This document shows, piece by piece, positions 1 to 7,940 of a stretch of DNA of 34,728 bases; the first letter of the stretch is position 1, and the number at the start of each line of letters is the position of its first letter. The stretch is taken from NCBI RefSeq assembly GCF_002414005.1, contig NZ_DHYG01000040.1, forward strand, positions 1 through 34,728. Direction: 5' to 3'. The notes under the pieces are model-generated. The model had not been told where the DNA came from, did not search any database, and saw only the letters and a program-made list of their open reading frames with translations. The DNA comes from Psychrobacter sp. UBA5136 (GTDB lineage: Bacteria; Pseudomonadota; Gammaproteobacteria; Pseudomonadales; Moraxellaceae). Both the position numbers and the translations under genes were made by a program.

Positions 1-163
1 CTTTCTGACACACCACCATAAATTTTAATAAATGGAGGTTTGCGTATTACTAAAATGCGAGGGCATGACTTTAATTCAATAATTCATTCTATAGTCATTT
101 AAATAGGCTAATCATGGCGAAAATTTAATCAGCGGTTAATAGTTTATAAAAATAGACAGGCAC
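1..163. other. Window edge, no gene recognised
   Basis: AT-rich sequence left of the tRNA terminator. I found no open reading frame with a ribosome binding site, no RNA gene and no clear repeat here. It may be the flank of a gene outside the window. Confidence 0.5.
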
Positions 164-196
164 AAAAAAACCTCAAGTAAATAAATACTTGAGGTT
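164..196 (-). terminator. Rho-independent terminator of the tRNA-Val/Asp transcript
   Basis: Read on the minus strand, the arms AACCTCAAGTA and TACTTGAGGTT (186-196 and 169-179) form an 11-bp perfect stem with a 6-nt loop, followed by a run of seven T. It lies about 40 nt beyond the CCA end of tRNA-Asp, as expected for the end of that tRNA transcript. Confidence 0.9.
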
Positions 197-237
197 GAAA
201 CTTTGTACTTAATAATAACTAAGCTAAGTTTTAAATA

Positions 238-314
238 TGGCGCAGCGGACGGGACTCGAACCCGCGACCCCCGGCGTGACAGGCCGGTATTCTAACCAAC
301 TGAACTACCGCTGC
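238..314 (-). tRNA. tRNA-Asp (anticodon GUC)
   Basis: The minus strand folds as a 77-nt cloverleaf with encoded CCA. The acceptor stem is GCAGCGG with CCGCTGC and G as discriminator. The D-loop contains TTCAGTTGGTTAGAA, the anticodon loop CTGTCAC gives anticodon GTC, and the T arm contains GGTTCGAGTCC. It closely resembles the E. coli tRNA-Asp sequence. It is the second gene of a two-tRNA transcript behind tRNA-Val, 50 nt upstream, and is followed by a strong terminator. Confidence 0.97.
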
Positions 315-364
315 TTAGGTCGTTTTTAGCATTTCGTCTTTTAAAAGACCCACTTGCTAATAAG

Positions 365-440
365 TGGTGGGTGATGACGGATTCGAACCGCCGACATTCT
401 GCGTGTAAGGCAGACGCTCTACCAACTGAGCTAATCACCC
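365..440 (-). tRNA. tRNA-Val (anticodon UAC)
   Basis: The minus strand gives a 76-nt cloverleaf ending in an encoded CCA. The acceptor stem is GGGTGAT with ATCACCC and discriminator A. The D arm has AGCTCAGTTGGTAGAGC, the anticodon loop CTTACAC gives anticodon TAC, and the T arm has GGTTCGAATCC. It is the first gene after the consensus promoter at 456-483. The UAC wobble base is of the class that normally carries 5-oxyacetyl-uridine modification, the pathway to which the cmoM-like gene at 11.1-12.1 kb belongs. Confidence 0.97.
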
Positions 441-455
441 TTGCTGTGGGTGTGT

Positions 456-483
456 ATTATATAGATTTACACATGGCTGTCAA
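456..483 (-). promoter_or_regulatory. Sigma-70 promoter of the tRNA-Val/Asp operon
   Basis: On the minus strand a perfect -35 TTGACA (478-483) and a perfect -10 TATAAT (456-461) are separated by 16 bp. The predicted start near 449 lies about 9 nt before the mature tRNA-Val 5' end. An A/T-rich tract upstream of -35 (486-505) could act as an UP element. Confidence 0.9.
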
Positions 484-518
484 ATATTATTTCAAGTTTT
501 TTTAAATTGTGATTAATA

Positions 519-543
519 GCCTTTATTAACGCTCAATAAAGGC
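519..543. repeat. Perfect 9-bp inverted repeat between divergent tRNA and cls transcription units
   Basis: Arms GCCTTTATT (519-527) and AATAAAGGC (535-543) flank a 7-nt loop. There is no T-run on either side, so it is not a normal intrinsic terminator. It sits about 35-60 bp upstream of the tRNA -35 box and upstream of cls. The rest of 484-714 holds no gene. A weak promoter-like pair (TTGCGC 605-610, TATACT 627-632, 16-bp spacing) is the only candidate seen for cls. Confidence 0.6.
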
Positions 544-702
544 GCACAGAAGTAACGACATAGACCATACAGCATAGACTATACAACCACTACACAGTTA
601 TTCATTGCGCGCCTGCTAAAAGCCACTATACTGATAATGCTTTTTGTATCTAATCAATAAAACAGCTGGCAAAAAGACAAATGGTTTGAGTGTTATCCAA
701 AG

Positions 703-709
703 AGGGAGG
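703..709 (+). promoter_or_regulatory. Strong Shine-Dalgarno sequence in front of a non-standard start codon of cls
   Basis: AGGGAGG lies in the open cls frame, followed by CGAGC and then ATA (715-717), and ATT at 721. There is no ATG, GTG or TTG in frame until TTG790, 80 nt further on. This site argues for initiation at AUA or AUU. Confidence 0.45.
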
Positions 710-789
710 CGAGCATAGATATTTTTAAAATAGGTGACTTTTCTATTGATGACTATTTTACCACATGGTCGTTAGGCGACTTTGCTGGA

Positions 790-2355
790 TTGGGTCTGTT
801 GTTGCATATCATTTTAATGATAGTGATGACACTACGTATCGTTACGGTACAGCGCAATATTGGCGTGTCGATTGCTTGGGTTGCTGTGCTCTATACGCTG
901 CCTTTGGTTGGCTTTATCGCCTATATCTTACTGGGCGAGCCGATGATCGGGCGGCGCTATCGAGCGCGCATGAATCAGGCGCGGCTCCTGATGAATGATA
1001 TGGCAAAGCGTGAACAGTTGGTGTTTGATGAAGGGCAAGAGCTGCTACCTGATAATTACCGCGGCGTCAGTAAAATCGGTACGCGCTGGACAGGGTTTGG
1101 GGTATTTCCCGACCATCAAATGCAGCTATTGACCACGCCAAATGCTATTTTCGGGCGGTTAATAGAAGATATCAATGCTGCCCAGCGCATTATTCTGATG
1201 GAGTTTTATATTGTTTATCCAAAAGGGCAAATAATCGAGGTCATGGATGCGCTGATGGCAGCGGTGCGGCGCGGCGTAGAGTGCCATATTTTAGCGGATA
1301 GTGTGGGCAGTTTTAGCTTTTTTAACAGCAAACAGCATCGTATGCTAGAAGAAGCTGGGGTTTTTGTGCATCAATCGCTACCGGTTGGGTTGTTTAAAAC
1401 GCTGTTTAAGCGCTCAGATTTGCGCAATCATCGTAAAATTGTCGTTATTGACGAACATATAGGCTATATCGGCAGTTTTAATTTGGTTGATCCGAAGTTT
1501 TTTAAGCAAAATAAAAACGTCGGTCAATGGATTGACGTGGCGATACGTAGTGTCAGTCAAGAGCCGATGAGTATTGCCACGGCGATGGCGAAGGTGGTGG
1601 CAACTGATATCGGAGCGGAGAATAAAGACAATCTCGACGCGCTCAATCACCGAGTGAATAATTATACCCGTAAGCTTTATGTCATGAACCCGACCATTAA
1701 TGATATAAATAGCCGCGTTAAAGTGTTGGATGAGTTTTTTGACTCGCATGAGATTCCCGAGATTGGGTCGACCTCAATTGTCATACCGCGCATGCCAGTG
1801 GTAGAAAATGTATTAGCGCAATTGATACCGTCAGCGCCGCAAGTCACGGCGCATGTGATTTATAATACCTTGGTGACGGTGATTCACCGCGCCAATAAAA
1901 GCATTCGTATAACCACGCCGTATTTTGTCCCCGATGAAGCCTTATCAGGGGCGCTGACTACGGCGGCCAAACGCGGCGTCGAGGTGACGATTATCGTCCC
2001 GGAAAAGGTGGATTCATTTTTGGTGCAGCACGCCTCGCAAGCATATTATCAAGAGCTGCTTGAAGCAGGCGTGACCATTGCGCTGTTTAAAGGCGGACTG
2101 CTACATGCTAAAACGGTGGTTATTGATGACGACTATTGTCTGTTTGGTACGGTGAATATTGACATGCGCAGTTTTTATTTAAATATGGAGGTCAGCTTGG
2201 CGATTTATACGCCAGAGATGGTCGCTCAGGTTGCTGATTGCCAAGAAATCTACTTGCAAAGCTGCCGTTTTTTAAGTTTAGAGGAATGGCAACAGCGCCA
2301 CGGCGCCGAGCGCCTACTGGATAATGTGGTGCGCTTATTTAGCCCTTTATTGTAG
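790..2355 (+). CDS. cls: Cardiolipin synthase (phospholipase D family)
   Basis: Transfers a phosphatidyl group between two phosphatidylglycerol molecules to make cardiolipin at the inner membrane. Counting from TTG790, the N-terminus has two hydrophobic segments (about residues 2-15 and 24-46). Two HKD catalytic motifs follow: the first starts at His214 (HRKIVVID, then GSFN) and the second at His439 (HAKTVVIDD, then GTVNIDMRS). The C-terminus ends in FSPLL, as in E. coli ClsA, and the length is close to that family's. The start is uncertain. No in-frame ATG exists. TTG790 lacks a ribosome binding site, whereas AGGGAGG at 703-709 stands 5 nt before an in-frame ATA at 715 and 11 nt before ATT at 721. 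The frame stays open back to a stop at 658, so the true protein may be 23-25 residues longer. Family assignment is secure. Confidence 0.95.
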   Translation: MGLLLHIILMIVMTLRIVTVQRNIGVSIAWVAVLYTLPLVGFIAYILLGEPMIGRRYRARMNQARLLMNDMAKREQLVFDEGQELLPDNYRGVSKIGTRWTGFGVFPDHQMQLLTTPNAIFGRLIEDINAAQRIILMEFYIVYPKGQIIEVMDALMAAVRRGVECHILADSVGSFSFFNSKQHRMLEEAGVFVHQSLPVGLFKTLFKRSDLRNHRKIVVIDEHIGYIGSFNLVDPKFFKQNKNVGQWIDVAIRSVSQEPMSIATAMAKVVATDIGAENKDNLDALNHRVNNYTRKLYVMNPTINDINSRVKVLDEFFDSHEIPEIGSTSIVIPRMPVVENVLAQLIPSAPQVTAHVIYNTLVTVIHRANKSIRITTPYFVPDEALSGALTTAAKRGVEVTIIVPEKVDSFLVQHASQAYYQELLEAGVTIALFKGGLLHAKTVVIDDDYCLFGTVNIDMRSFYLNMEVSLAIYTPEMVAQVADCQEIYLQSCRFLSLEEWQQRHGAERLLDNVVRLFSPLL

Positions 2356-2434
2356 CGCTTTTGATTTTGGGTTAAGGTAAACTACTTATTTTTTATTATT
2401 ATCATACTTGATTCATTAGCTCTATTATTGGTTC

Positions 2435-2482
2435 TTAAAATGCTTAGTTTTTAAAATACTTATTTATTAAAACGCTTATTTT
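2435..2482. repeat. Tandem array of three 16-bp units between cls and the Sel1 gene
   Basis: Units start at 2435, 2451 and 2467 with consensus TTAAAAYRCTTATTT plus one variable base. A fourth, decayed unit may follow at 2483. The period is not a multiple of three and no reading frame is kept. Confidence 0.7.
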
Positions 2483-2517
2483 TAAATTGCTACTTTGTTA
2501 AAGGATAGACTTGTCTT

Positions 2518-3924
2518 ATGTCTGCATCGCCCATAACGCCCCTTGATTATATCGCAGCAGGCTATTGGCAAGATTTCCTAGCTGAGCGCCCCGTCGCTGG
2601 CGGCATGGCTTATGAAACCGAATTGCAGCGCTGCAAACTTGATGAGTCGCTGGCAAGTTTACAGCGTATAGATACCTTGCTGTCGCAGATACGCCGAGAT
2701 ATGATTAAGGCTGGCACGTGGGATGAGGCGGCATTACTGGCAGATGAGCGCCACCGTAATTTTATGGTATTTTTAGCGTTTTATGCCGGACGCGTATTGG
2801 CGCAGCAATGGCGACACACGCCGCATTGGTTTGGAGAATTTGAGCTACGTAAGCGTTATTCTGCATTACCGATTTTAACCGATGATTTTTATCAGCATAT
2901 GGCGGTTATCTATCGTGACGACAGTAAGGTAGATGCTAAGCATAATATGCCGTCGCTATTTTTTGCCTTAGAGCCAATAGGCCTGCGCCTGTTTGGTCAC
3001 ATTGATCGACTTTTTGAGTCGGTGCAAGGTGGCCAAGTCGCAAGCGGTTTATATCAAGCAGTCAGTGCAAGGTTGCCAAACGCTGTTAATAATCATGAAT
3101 TATCTGTCTCTGCCGCTGTAGAATCTGCTAATAAAGAGCTGCAAACAGCACCTGAGTTTAGTAAGACAGACACTCTATTAGCAAGGTCTAATTCATCAGC
3201 TGCTTCATTAGAAAGCTCCACTGTACAATCGACAGCAGCAGAAACTACACCAGTAAATTTAAAGCAAATAGAGCCAAAGCCAGTAATAAAACCAGCAGTA
3301 AAACCCCTCATAAAAGAAGCGCCAACCCCAGAGCTTTTTAGCCAACTGCTTACAGAGCTTAAAGAAATAGAGGTACCACAAACCGCTGGCAGGACAGAAT
3401 ATGAGCAAGCTTGTAAAGTTTTAGACCAATTTGAGCAGCATATTGCTAAGCAAGACAAACCGCGCGCGCAGATTAAATTTTCACAAAAGCATTTGGCAGC
3501 AAAGCAGCAAGCACTAGCGAAATTACAAGAAGCTGCCAATGCTGGCAACAGTACGGCTATGCTACGCTTGGCCATGTACGAGCTACTTGATGAGGGCCTG
3601 GCTACCGACAGTACGGCGGGCACGGCATCAGGCGTTGAATGGGTTCAGCAAGCGGCCAGCAAAAACGACAGCCGTGCCCAGCGCCTATTAAGTAAGATGT
3701 ACTATCAAGGATTTGGCGTGCCGCAAGATATGACTAATGGCAAATATTGGCTGGAACAAGCGGCGCAAAATGGTCATGCAGAAGCGGCCAGTTTGGTCAG
3801 TCAGTGGCAGCAAGCGCAGGCGTTAATCAGCACCCAAAAGCAAGAGCAGCACAGTATCAAACGTTATCAGTTATTATTTGCAGTGATTATTGTGGTCGCT
3901 ATATTAATATTTATTATTGTCTAA
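2518..3924 (+). CDS. Sel1-repeat protein with C-terminal membrane anchor
   Basis: A 468-residue protein of unknown precise function. The N-terminal third (about 1-175) is a mostly helical region I do not recognise. Residues about 180-290 are low-complexity, rich in Ala, Ser, Thr and Glu, with a short Pro-Lys repeat (KPVIKPAVKPLIK) near the end. Residues about 330-425 contain Sel1-like (SLR/TPR-type) helical repeats, including ALAKLQEAANAGNSTAM and YWLEQAAQNGHAEAA. The last 19 residues (450-468) are hydrophobic, so the protein is probably tail-anchored with its repeats in the cytoplasm. Sel1 repeats usually scaffold protein-protein contacts. ATG2518 follows AAGGA (2501-2505) at a rather long distance. 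A separate gene between cls and waaA, with repeat arrays on both sides. Confidence 0.8.
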   Translation: MSASPITPLDYIAAGYWQDFLAERPVAGGMAYETELQRCKLDESLASLQRIDTLLSQIRRDMIKAGTWDEAALLADERHRNFMVFLAFYAGRVLAQQWRHTPHWFGEFELRKRYSALPILTDDFYQHMAVIYRDDSKVDAKHNMPSLFFALEPIGLRLFGHIDRLFESVQGGQVASGLYQAVSARLPNAVNNHELSVSAAVESANKELQTAPEFSKTDTLLARSNSSAASLESSTVQSTAAETTPVNLKQIEPKPVIKPAVKPLIKEAPTPELFSQLLTELKEIEVPQTAGRTEYEQACKVLDQFEQHIAKQDKPRAQIKFSQKHLAAKQQALAKLQEAANAGNSTAMLRLAMYELLDEGLATDSTAGTASGVEWVQQAASKNDSRAQRLLSKMYYQGFGVPQDMTNGKYWLEQAAQNGHAEAASLVSQWQQAQALISTQKQEQHSIKRYQLLFAVIIVVAILIFIIV

Positions 3925-3931
3925 CGCCTTA

Positions 3932-3973
3932 TTTTAAATTCTAACTTTTAAATTCTCGTTTTTAAATTTTTGT
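3932..3973. repeat. Tandem array of three 14-bp units after the Sel1 gene
   Basis: Units start at 3932, 3946 and 3960: TTTTAAATTCTAAC, TTTTAAATTCTCGT and TTTTAAATTTTTGT. The array begins 8 nt after the TAA stop at 3922-3924. Confidence 0.7.
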
Positions 3974-4084
3974 TTCTAATAGCGAGTGCTTAAAACTATT
4001 GTTTAGCATTAAATTCAGGTAAAATTGGCGCGTTTTTTATCGCCATCTCTTATCGTCCGATCCATTACTAATCTGGGCTTCTTC

Positions 4085-5650
4085 ATGCCATCTTCTGATA
4101 ATTCCTTACATTCTCTTGATAAGTCGACTCCGCCACTACAAAGCCGAGCCGTTTATAAACCACCCATTTATTATCAGGTAACGATTGGTTTGTTAAAACC
4201 GCTATATCGTTTGCAAGTATGGCGCCGCTCGCATAAGCGTGACAATTATCAGCAAGAAGTTGAGCAGCGTTTTGGTAAGCGTTATCCTGCGCCGCCTGTG
4301 CATAGTGCCAAAGTTAAGTCTAATGCCAATGAAGATGGCAATTATAAAGAGAGCAATGGCAAAAAAGTCATCTGGTGCCATGCAGTATCGTTAGGCGAGA
4401 CCAATACCGTCGCGCCTTTGCTTGACGCGCTATTAGCAAAAGGCTATCAGATATGGCTGACCAACACCACGCAGACAGGATATGCGCGCGGTGCCAGCCG
4501 CTTTGCCGACGACATCGCCCAAGGTCGTTTGAGCCATAGCTATGTTCCTGTCGACAGCCCTGCGGTAATTGAAACGTTTTTAGCACATGTGCAGCCCGTT
4601 GCCGCTCTGTTTGTGGAAACCGAGCTTTGGGCGAATATCTTAACTAAATTGTCCGAGCATCATATCCCAAGTATTTTGGTTAATGGCCGACTATCAGCGT
4701 CTTCTTTTAAAAGTTATCAAAAAATTGGCGCGGTCAGTGCCAGTATGATGAAAAACTTAAGTTTGATTATTGCCCAAGATAATGAGTCGGCAAAACGCTT
4801 TCGGCAACTGGGCGCTCATAGCGCGCAAATCCGCGTCGCAGGCTCGCTAAAATGGGTAATTAATACGCCAAAGCTGAATAATGACAATGATGATGTTAAA
4901 AAAGCTGAAATAGCAAACGATGGCGCAGATTTAGGTGTGGCAGATCGTCCGATTTGGGTAGCAGCAAGCACGCATAGCGGCGAAGAGGCGGCGGCGCTAT
5001 CATGGCAGCAGCAAATCTTATCCAACCCTGCATTAGCCAATACTTTGCTAATTATCGTGCCAAGGCATCCAGAGCGCTTTGATGAAGTGGCAGAACTGAT
5101 TGAAAAGTCGGGCTTAACAATGACGCGGCGTAGTGATGACGGTGCAATCAGTTCAAATACTCAAGTTTACTTGGCCGATAGTATGGGTGAGTTGATGAAG
5201 TGGTATGCGCTTGCGGATGTGGCATTGGTGGGCGGCTCACTGGTCGATATCGGCGGCCATAATCCCGTTGAGCCAGCAAGCGTGGCAACACCGGTATTGA
5301 TGGGTGCTTATACCCAATCTTGTCAAAGCGTGGTCGATAAATTGGCGAGCGTTGGTGCGCTATATCAACCAAACAATAATTTTTATCGACGTATTAATGC
5401 TGATGGGCAAGCGTTTGTGCCGCAAGAAAAAGGTAAACAGTCATCTACTGATGACGATAGTCTACTTTATCAGCAGCTAAAATATTGGCTCAGCCATTTA
5501 ACCTTGGCAAAACGAGCAGGGCAAGCGGGAAGTGAGGTGACCGAGCAGCAGCAAGCGGTACTGGGTCGGCAGCTATCGATGATTGAGGATGTGATTCAGC
5601 AATACGCAAAATCATCCTTTAACCAAGACGTGAAGCAAGAGCTGTTATAG
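4085..5650 (+). CDS. waaA: 3-deoxy-D-manno-octulosonic acid (Kdo) transferase
   Basis: Adds Kdo from CMP-Kdo to the lipid A precursor at the inner membrane, a step of lipopolysaccharide core synthesis. A membrane-proximal segment (PIYYQVTIGLLKPLYRLQVWRR) precedes the GT30 domain. The catalytic glutamate is in SLGET (Glu105), followed by ETELWANI, NGRLSASS, the C-terminal nucleotide-binding half with WVAASTHSGEE and VPRHPERF, and GGSLVDIGGHNPVEPA. At 521 residues it exceeds the 425-residue E. coli enzyme: there is an N-terminal extension, an insertion before the catalytic motif (about residues 75-95) and polar insertions in the second half. The start is uncertain. ATG4085 is used here; an in-frame TTG at 4025 with a weak AGGT upstream would add 20 residues. 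rsmE follows 8 nt after the stop, suggesting co-transcription. Confidence 0.95.
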   Translation: MPSSDNSLHSLDKSTPPLQSRAVYKPPIYYQVTIGLLKPLYRLQVWRRSHKRDNYQQEVEQRFGKRYPAPPVHSAKVKSNANEDGNYKESNGKKVIWCHAVSLGETNTVAPLLDALLAKGYQIWLTNTTQTGYARGASRFADDIAQGRLSHSYVPVDSPAVIETFLAHVQPVAALFVETELWANILTKLSEHHIPSILVNGRLSASSFKSYQKIGAVSASMMKNLSLIIAQDNESAKRFRQLGAHSAQIRVAGSLKWVINTPKLNNDNDDVKKAEIANDGADLGVADRPIWVAASTHSGEEAAALSWQQQILSNPALANTLLIIVPRHPERFDEVAELIEKSGLTMTRRSDDGAISSNTQVYLADSMGELMKWYALADVALVGGSLVDIGGHNPVEPASVATPVLMGAYTQSCQSVVDKLASVGALYQPNNNFYRRINADGQAFVPQEKGKQSSTDDDSLLYQQLKYWLSHLTLAKRAGQAGSEVTEQQQAVLGRQLSMIEDVIQQYAKSSFNQDVKQELL

Positions 5651-5658
5651 ATAACGCT

Positions 5659-6411
5659 ATGAACTGTATACTATTGCCAGCAGCTAACTTTCAACAAGAC
5701 TGCGCACAAATCAAAGATTTGGCACAAATTGCCCATGTGAAAACAGTATTGACCGCTAAGGTGGGCGATACGTTAAAAATTGGGCAGCTTGGCGGCAAGC
5801 TTGGTACGGCGATTATTGAAAACATCGCGCCTGATAGTCTTCAGCTGCGTGATGTCCATTTAACCATAAATCCGCCACCAAAGCTTAATCTCACGGTAGT
5901 TTTGGCATTGCCGCGACCAAAGGTATTACGCCGCCTGATCATAGATATGACCGCACTTGGCGTCAACGATATCATTCTTATCAACAGCTACCGGACGCAA
6001 AAAAGCTATTGGCAAAGTCCGATGTTGGGTCGCCTTGACGAGTTTGTATTAGAGGGGCTGCAACAAGGTGTTGATACGATAGCGCCACGCATCAGCCTGC
6101 AACAACGTTTTAAACCTTTTGTCGAAGATGAGCTTGTACCCCTCATCACTGATGGCGCAATTGTCGCCCATCCTTATAGTGCGCTGTCATTTGCGCAATA
6201 TGGACAGCAATTCGCAAACCCCAAATCACCTCATGAATCGGTTTTACCAAGTATGGTATTTATCGGCGCAGAAGGCGGCTGGATTGATTATGAGATTGAT
6301 CTACTTACCGAGCAAGGTTGTACGGCAGTCAACATAGGGCCGCGTATATTGCGTACAGAAGCGGCGGTTAATGCTATTTTGGGGCAGTGGCTGCTATACA
6401 GCCAATATTAA
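5659..6411 (+). CDS. rsmE: 16S rRNA (uracil-1498-N3)-methyltransferase
   Basis: SPOUT-class methyltransferase that uses S-adenosylmethionine to make m3U1498 in 16S rRNA in the 30S subunit. The 250-residue length is normal. An N-terminal PUA-like domain (about 1-75) is followed by the SPOUT domain with LALPRPKVLRRLI, the SAM-binding knot motif GAEGGW (203-208) and the family signature GPRILRTEAA (227-236), very like E. coli GPRVLRTETA. ATG5659 comes 8 nt after the waaA stop, so the two genes are probably one operon. Confidence 0.95.
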   Translation: MNCILLPAANFQQDCAQIKDLAQIAHVKTVLTAKVGDTLKIGQLGGKLGTAIIENIAPDSLQLRDVHLTINPPPKLNLTVVLALPRPKVLRRLIIDMTALGVNDIILINSYRTQKSYWQSPMLGRLDEFVLEGLQQGVDTIAPRISLQQRFKPFVEDELVPLITDGAIVAHPYSALSFAQYGQQFANPKSPHESVLPSMVFIGAEGGWIDYEIDLLTEQGCTAVNIGPRILRTEAAVNAILGQWLLYSQY

Positions 6412-6444
6412 ACAAGCAGTATTAGACAGTCAGTATTAGATAAC
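6403..6444. repeat. Degenerate 14-bp repeats overlapping the rsmE stop codon
   Basis: Two clear units, CAGTATTAGACAGT (6417-6430) and CAGTATTAGATAAC (6431-6444), follow a degenerate copy that covers the rsmE stop (CCAATATTAAACAAG, 6402-6416). The intergenic units look like mutated copies of the gene's end. Confidence 0.55.
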
Positions 6445-6684
6445 CCATATTAATTTAGGCCAGCTAACCAAAGTAATCCTATCATTTTTAAGCAGTTAAT
6501 AGCGCTTTACTGACATGGTAGGTCTAGATAAATGTATTGATAACTACTCTCATTTCTATTAGTATGTTGTTTTTAGTTTTGTCACCCTTCCATCGATTCA
6601 TTTATCATTCATACGTGATTTTGACTGACAAATGATGCGTTATTTTTATCCCTTATTATCTGCGGTATTATCTTGGAGACATCT

Positions 6685-7809
6685 ATGTCATTGAATGCGC
6701 CCGTAGCACCTTTGTCTTTTGTTCGCCCTGTCAAAGCGACCTTATCTGTTGCTATATTTAGCTTGATGTTGGGTTTGGTTGGCTGTAACAAGGCAGAAAC
6801 GCCTGAACAAAATGCCGATGCTACGACAGCTGGCGCTGAGACAGAGGCTGCAGATACTGCGCCTGCTAACAGTGAGCATGTGGTTACCGCTTATTCTTCA
6901 CATCATGAGCAGTCAGTAAAACCGTTACTTGATAAATTTACCGAAGAGACGGGCATCAAAGTTGAGCTCGTTACCGATAAATCAGGCCCATTAATGGCTC
7001 GCTTAAAGGCGGAAGGTAAAAACACCCCTGCTGATTTACTCATGACGGTAGATGCCGGTAATCTATGGCAAGCGGCAGATCAAGGCTTGCTACAGCCCGT
7101 ATCGTCTTCTATTTTGGATGCGAACGTCCCTGCTAAGTATCGTGACCCAGAAGGTCACTGGACGGGTTTATCCTTACGTGCGCGTACGATATTTTATGAT
7201 CCAAGTAAAGTTAGCGCCGATCAATTATCTACTTATGCGGATTTGGCCGATCCAAAATGGAAAGGCAAGCTGTGTCTGCGTACCTCAAAATCGGTTTATA
7301 ACCAATCATTGGTCGCCAGCATGATAGAACACTTGGGCGAAGAGAAAACCGAACAAGTCATCCGTGGTTGGGTGGCAAACTTAGCAACAGATGTTTTTAG
7401 TGATGACACCAACATGCTAAAAGCCATTGCTGCTGGTCAATGTGAAGTGGGGCTGTCGAACAGCTATTACTACGGCCGCATCGTTGCTAAAGAACCTAAT
7501 TTCCCCGTTAAAATATTTTGGGCCAACCAAGATACCACAGGGACGCATGTGAATGTGTCGGGAGCTGGGGTAACCGCTTATTCGGACAATCCAGAGGATG
7601 CTCTTAAAGTCATAGAGTTTTTATCTTCTGATAAAGCACAAGGGCTTTATGCCAGTGCTAATAAAGAATATCCGGTAAAACAAGGCATTGATGAGTCAGA
7701 TTTGCTCAAATCGTGGGGCAAATTTAGACAAGATGATATCGGCGTTCAGAAGTTTGGCGCATTACAAACTAAAGCCATTCAATTGATGGACAAAGCCGGT
7801 TATAAATAA
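6685..7809 (+). CDS. Ferric-iron ABC transporter, substrate-binding lipoprotein (FbpA/FutA-like)
   Basis: Binds Fe(III) outside the inner membrane and delivers it to the permease encoded next. ATG6685 has GGAG six nt upstream; the in-frame TTG at 6673 would place the start on top of that site. The 374-residue product has a lipoprotein signal with lipobox LVGC (Cys34), then a short Ala/Thr/Glu-rich linker, then a bacterial solute-binding fold starting at VVTAYSSHHEQS. The adjacent tyrosines in NSYYYGR (Tyr261-263) match the iron-ligand tyrosines of the FbpA family. GTHVNVSGAGV and KEYPVKQG are further family features. First gene of a three-gene importer. No convincing Fur box was found upstream. 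Specificity for iron rather than another cation is inferred from the tyrosine motif. Confidence 0.9.
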   Translation: MSLNAPVAPLSFVRPVKATLSVAIFSLMLGLVGCNKAETPEQNADATTAGAETEAADTAPANSEHVVTAYSSHHEQSVKPLLDKFTEETGIKVELVTDKSGPLMARLKAEGKNTPADLLMTVDAGNLWQAADQGLLQPVSSSILDANVPAKYRDPEGHWTGLSLRARTIFYDPSKVSADQLSTYADLADPKWKGKLCLRTSKSVYNQSLVASMIEHLGEEKTEQVIRGWVANLATDVFSDDTNMLKAIAAGQCEVGLSNSYYYGRIVAKEPNFPVKIFWANQDTTGTHVNVSGAGVTAYSDNPEDALKVIEFLSSDKAQGLYASANKEYPVKQGIDESDLLKSWGKFRQDDIGVQKFGALQTKAIQLMDKAGYK

Positions 7810-7856
7810 GTATTTGATACTAATACAGTAAGGTTTTATGCGTCTAATACGGTAAC

Positions 7857-7940
7857 AGTTTTATGACGACATGGTTTTATAATGACAATGTTTCTATGAC
7901 GATAATGGTTTTATGATGACGATAGTTTTATGATGACCCT
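7857..7940 (+). repeat. 17-bp tandem repeats that contain the permease start codon
   Basis: Five successive units begin at 7857 (16 bp), 7873, 7890, 7907 and 7924 (17 bp each), with consensus GGTTTTATGATGACGAT. A more decayed copy may precede them at about 7832-7848. Most units carry an ATG at the same place in the unit, but the 17-bp period puts successive ATGs in different frames. The ATG of the last unit (7930) opens the permease gene. Confidence 0.8.

Noticed and set aside
6590..6660. Possible Fur box upstream of the iron-binding protein gene
   Set aside because: AT-rich TTATCATT-like words are present, but alignment to the 19-bp GATAATGATAATCATTATC consensus gives too few matches to support a site.
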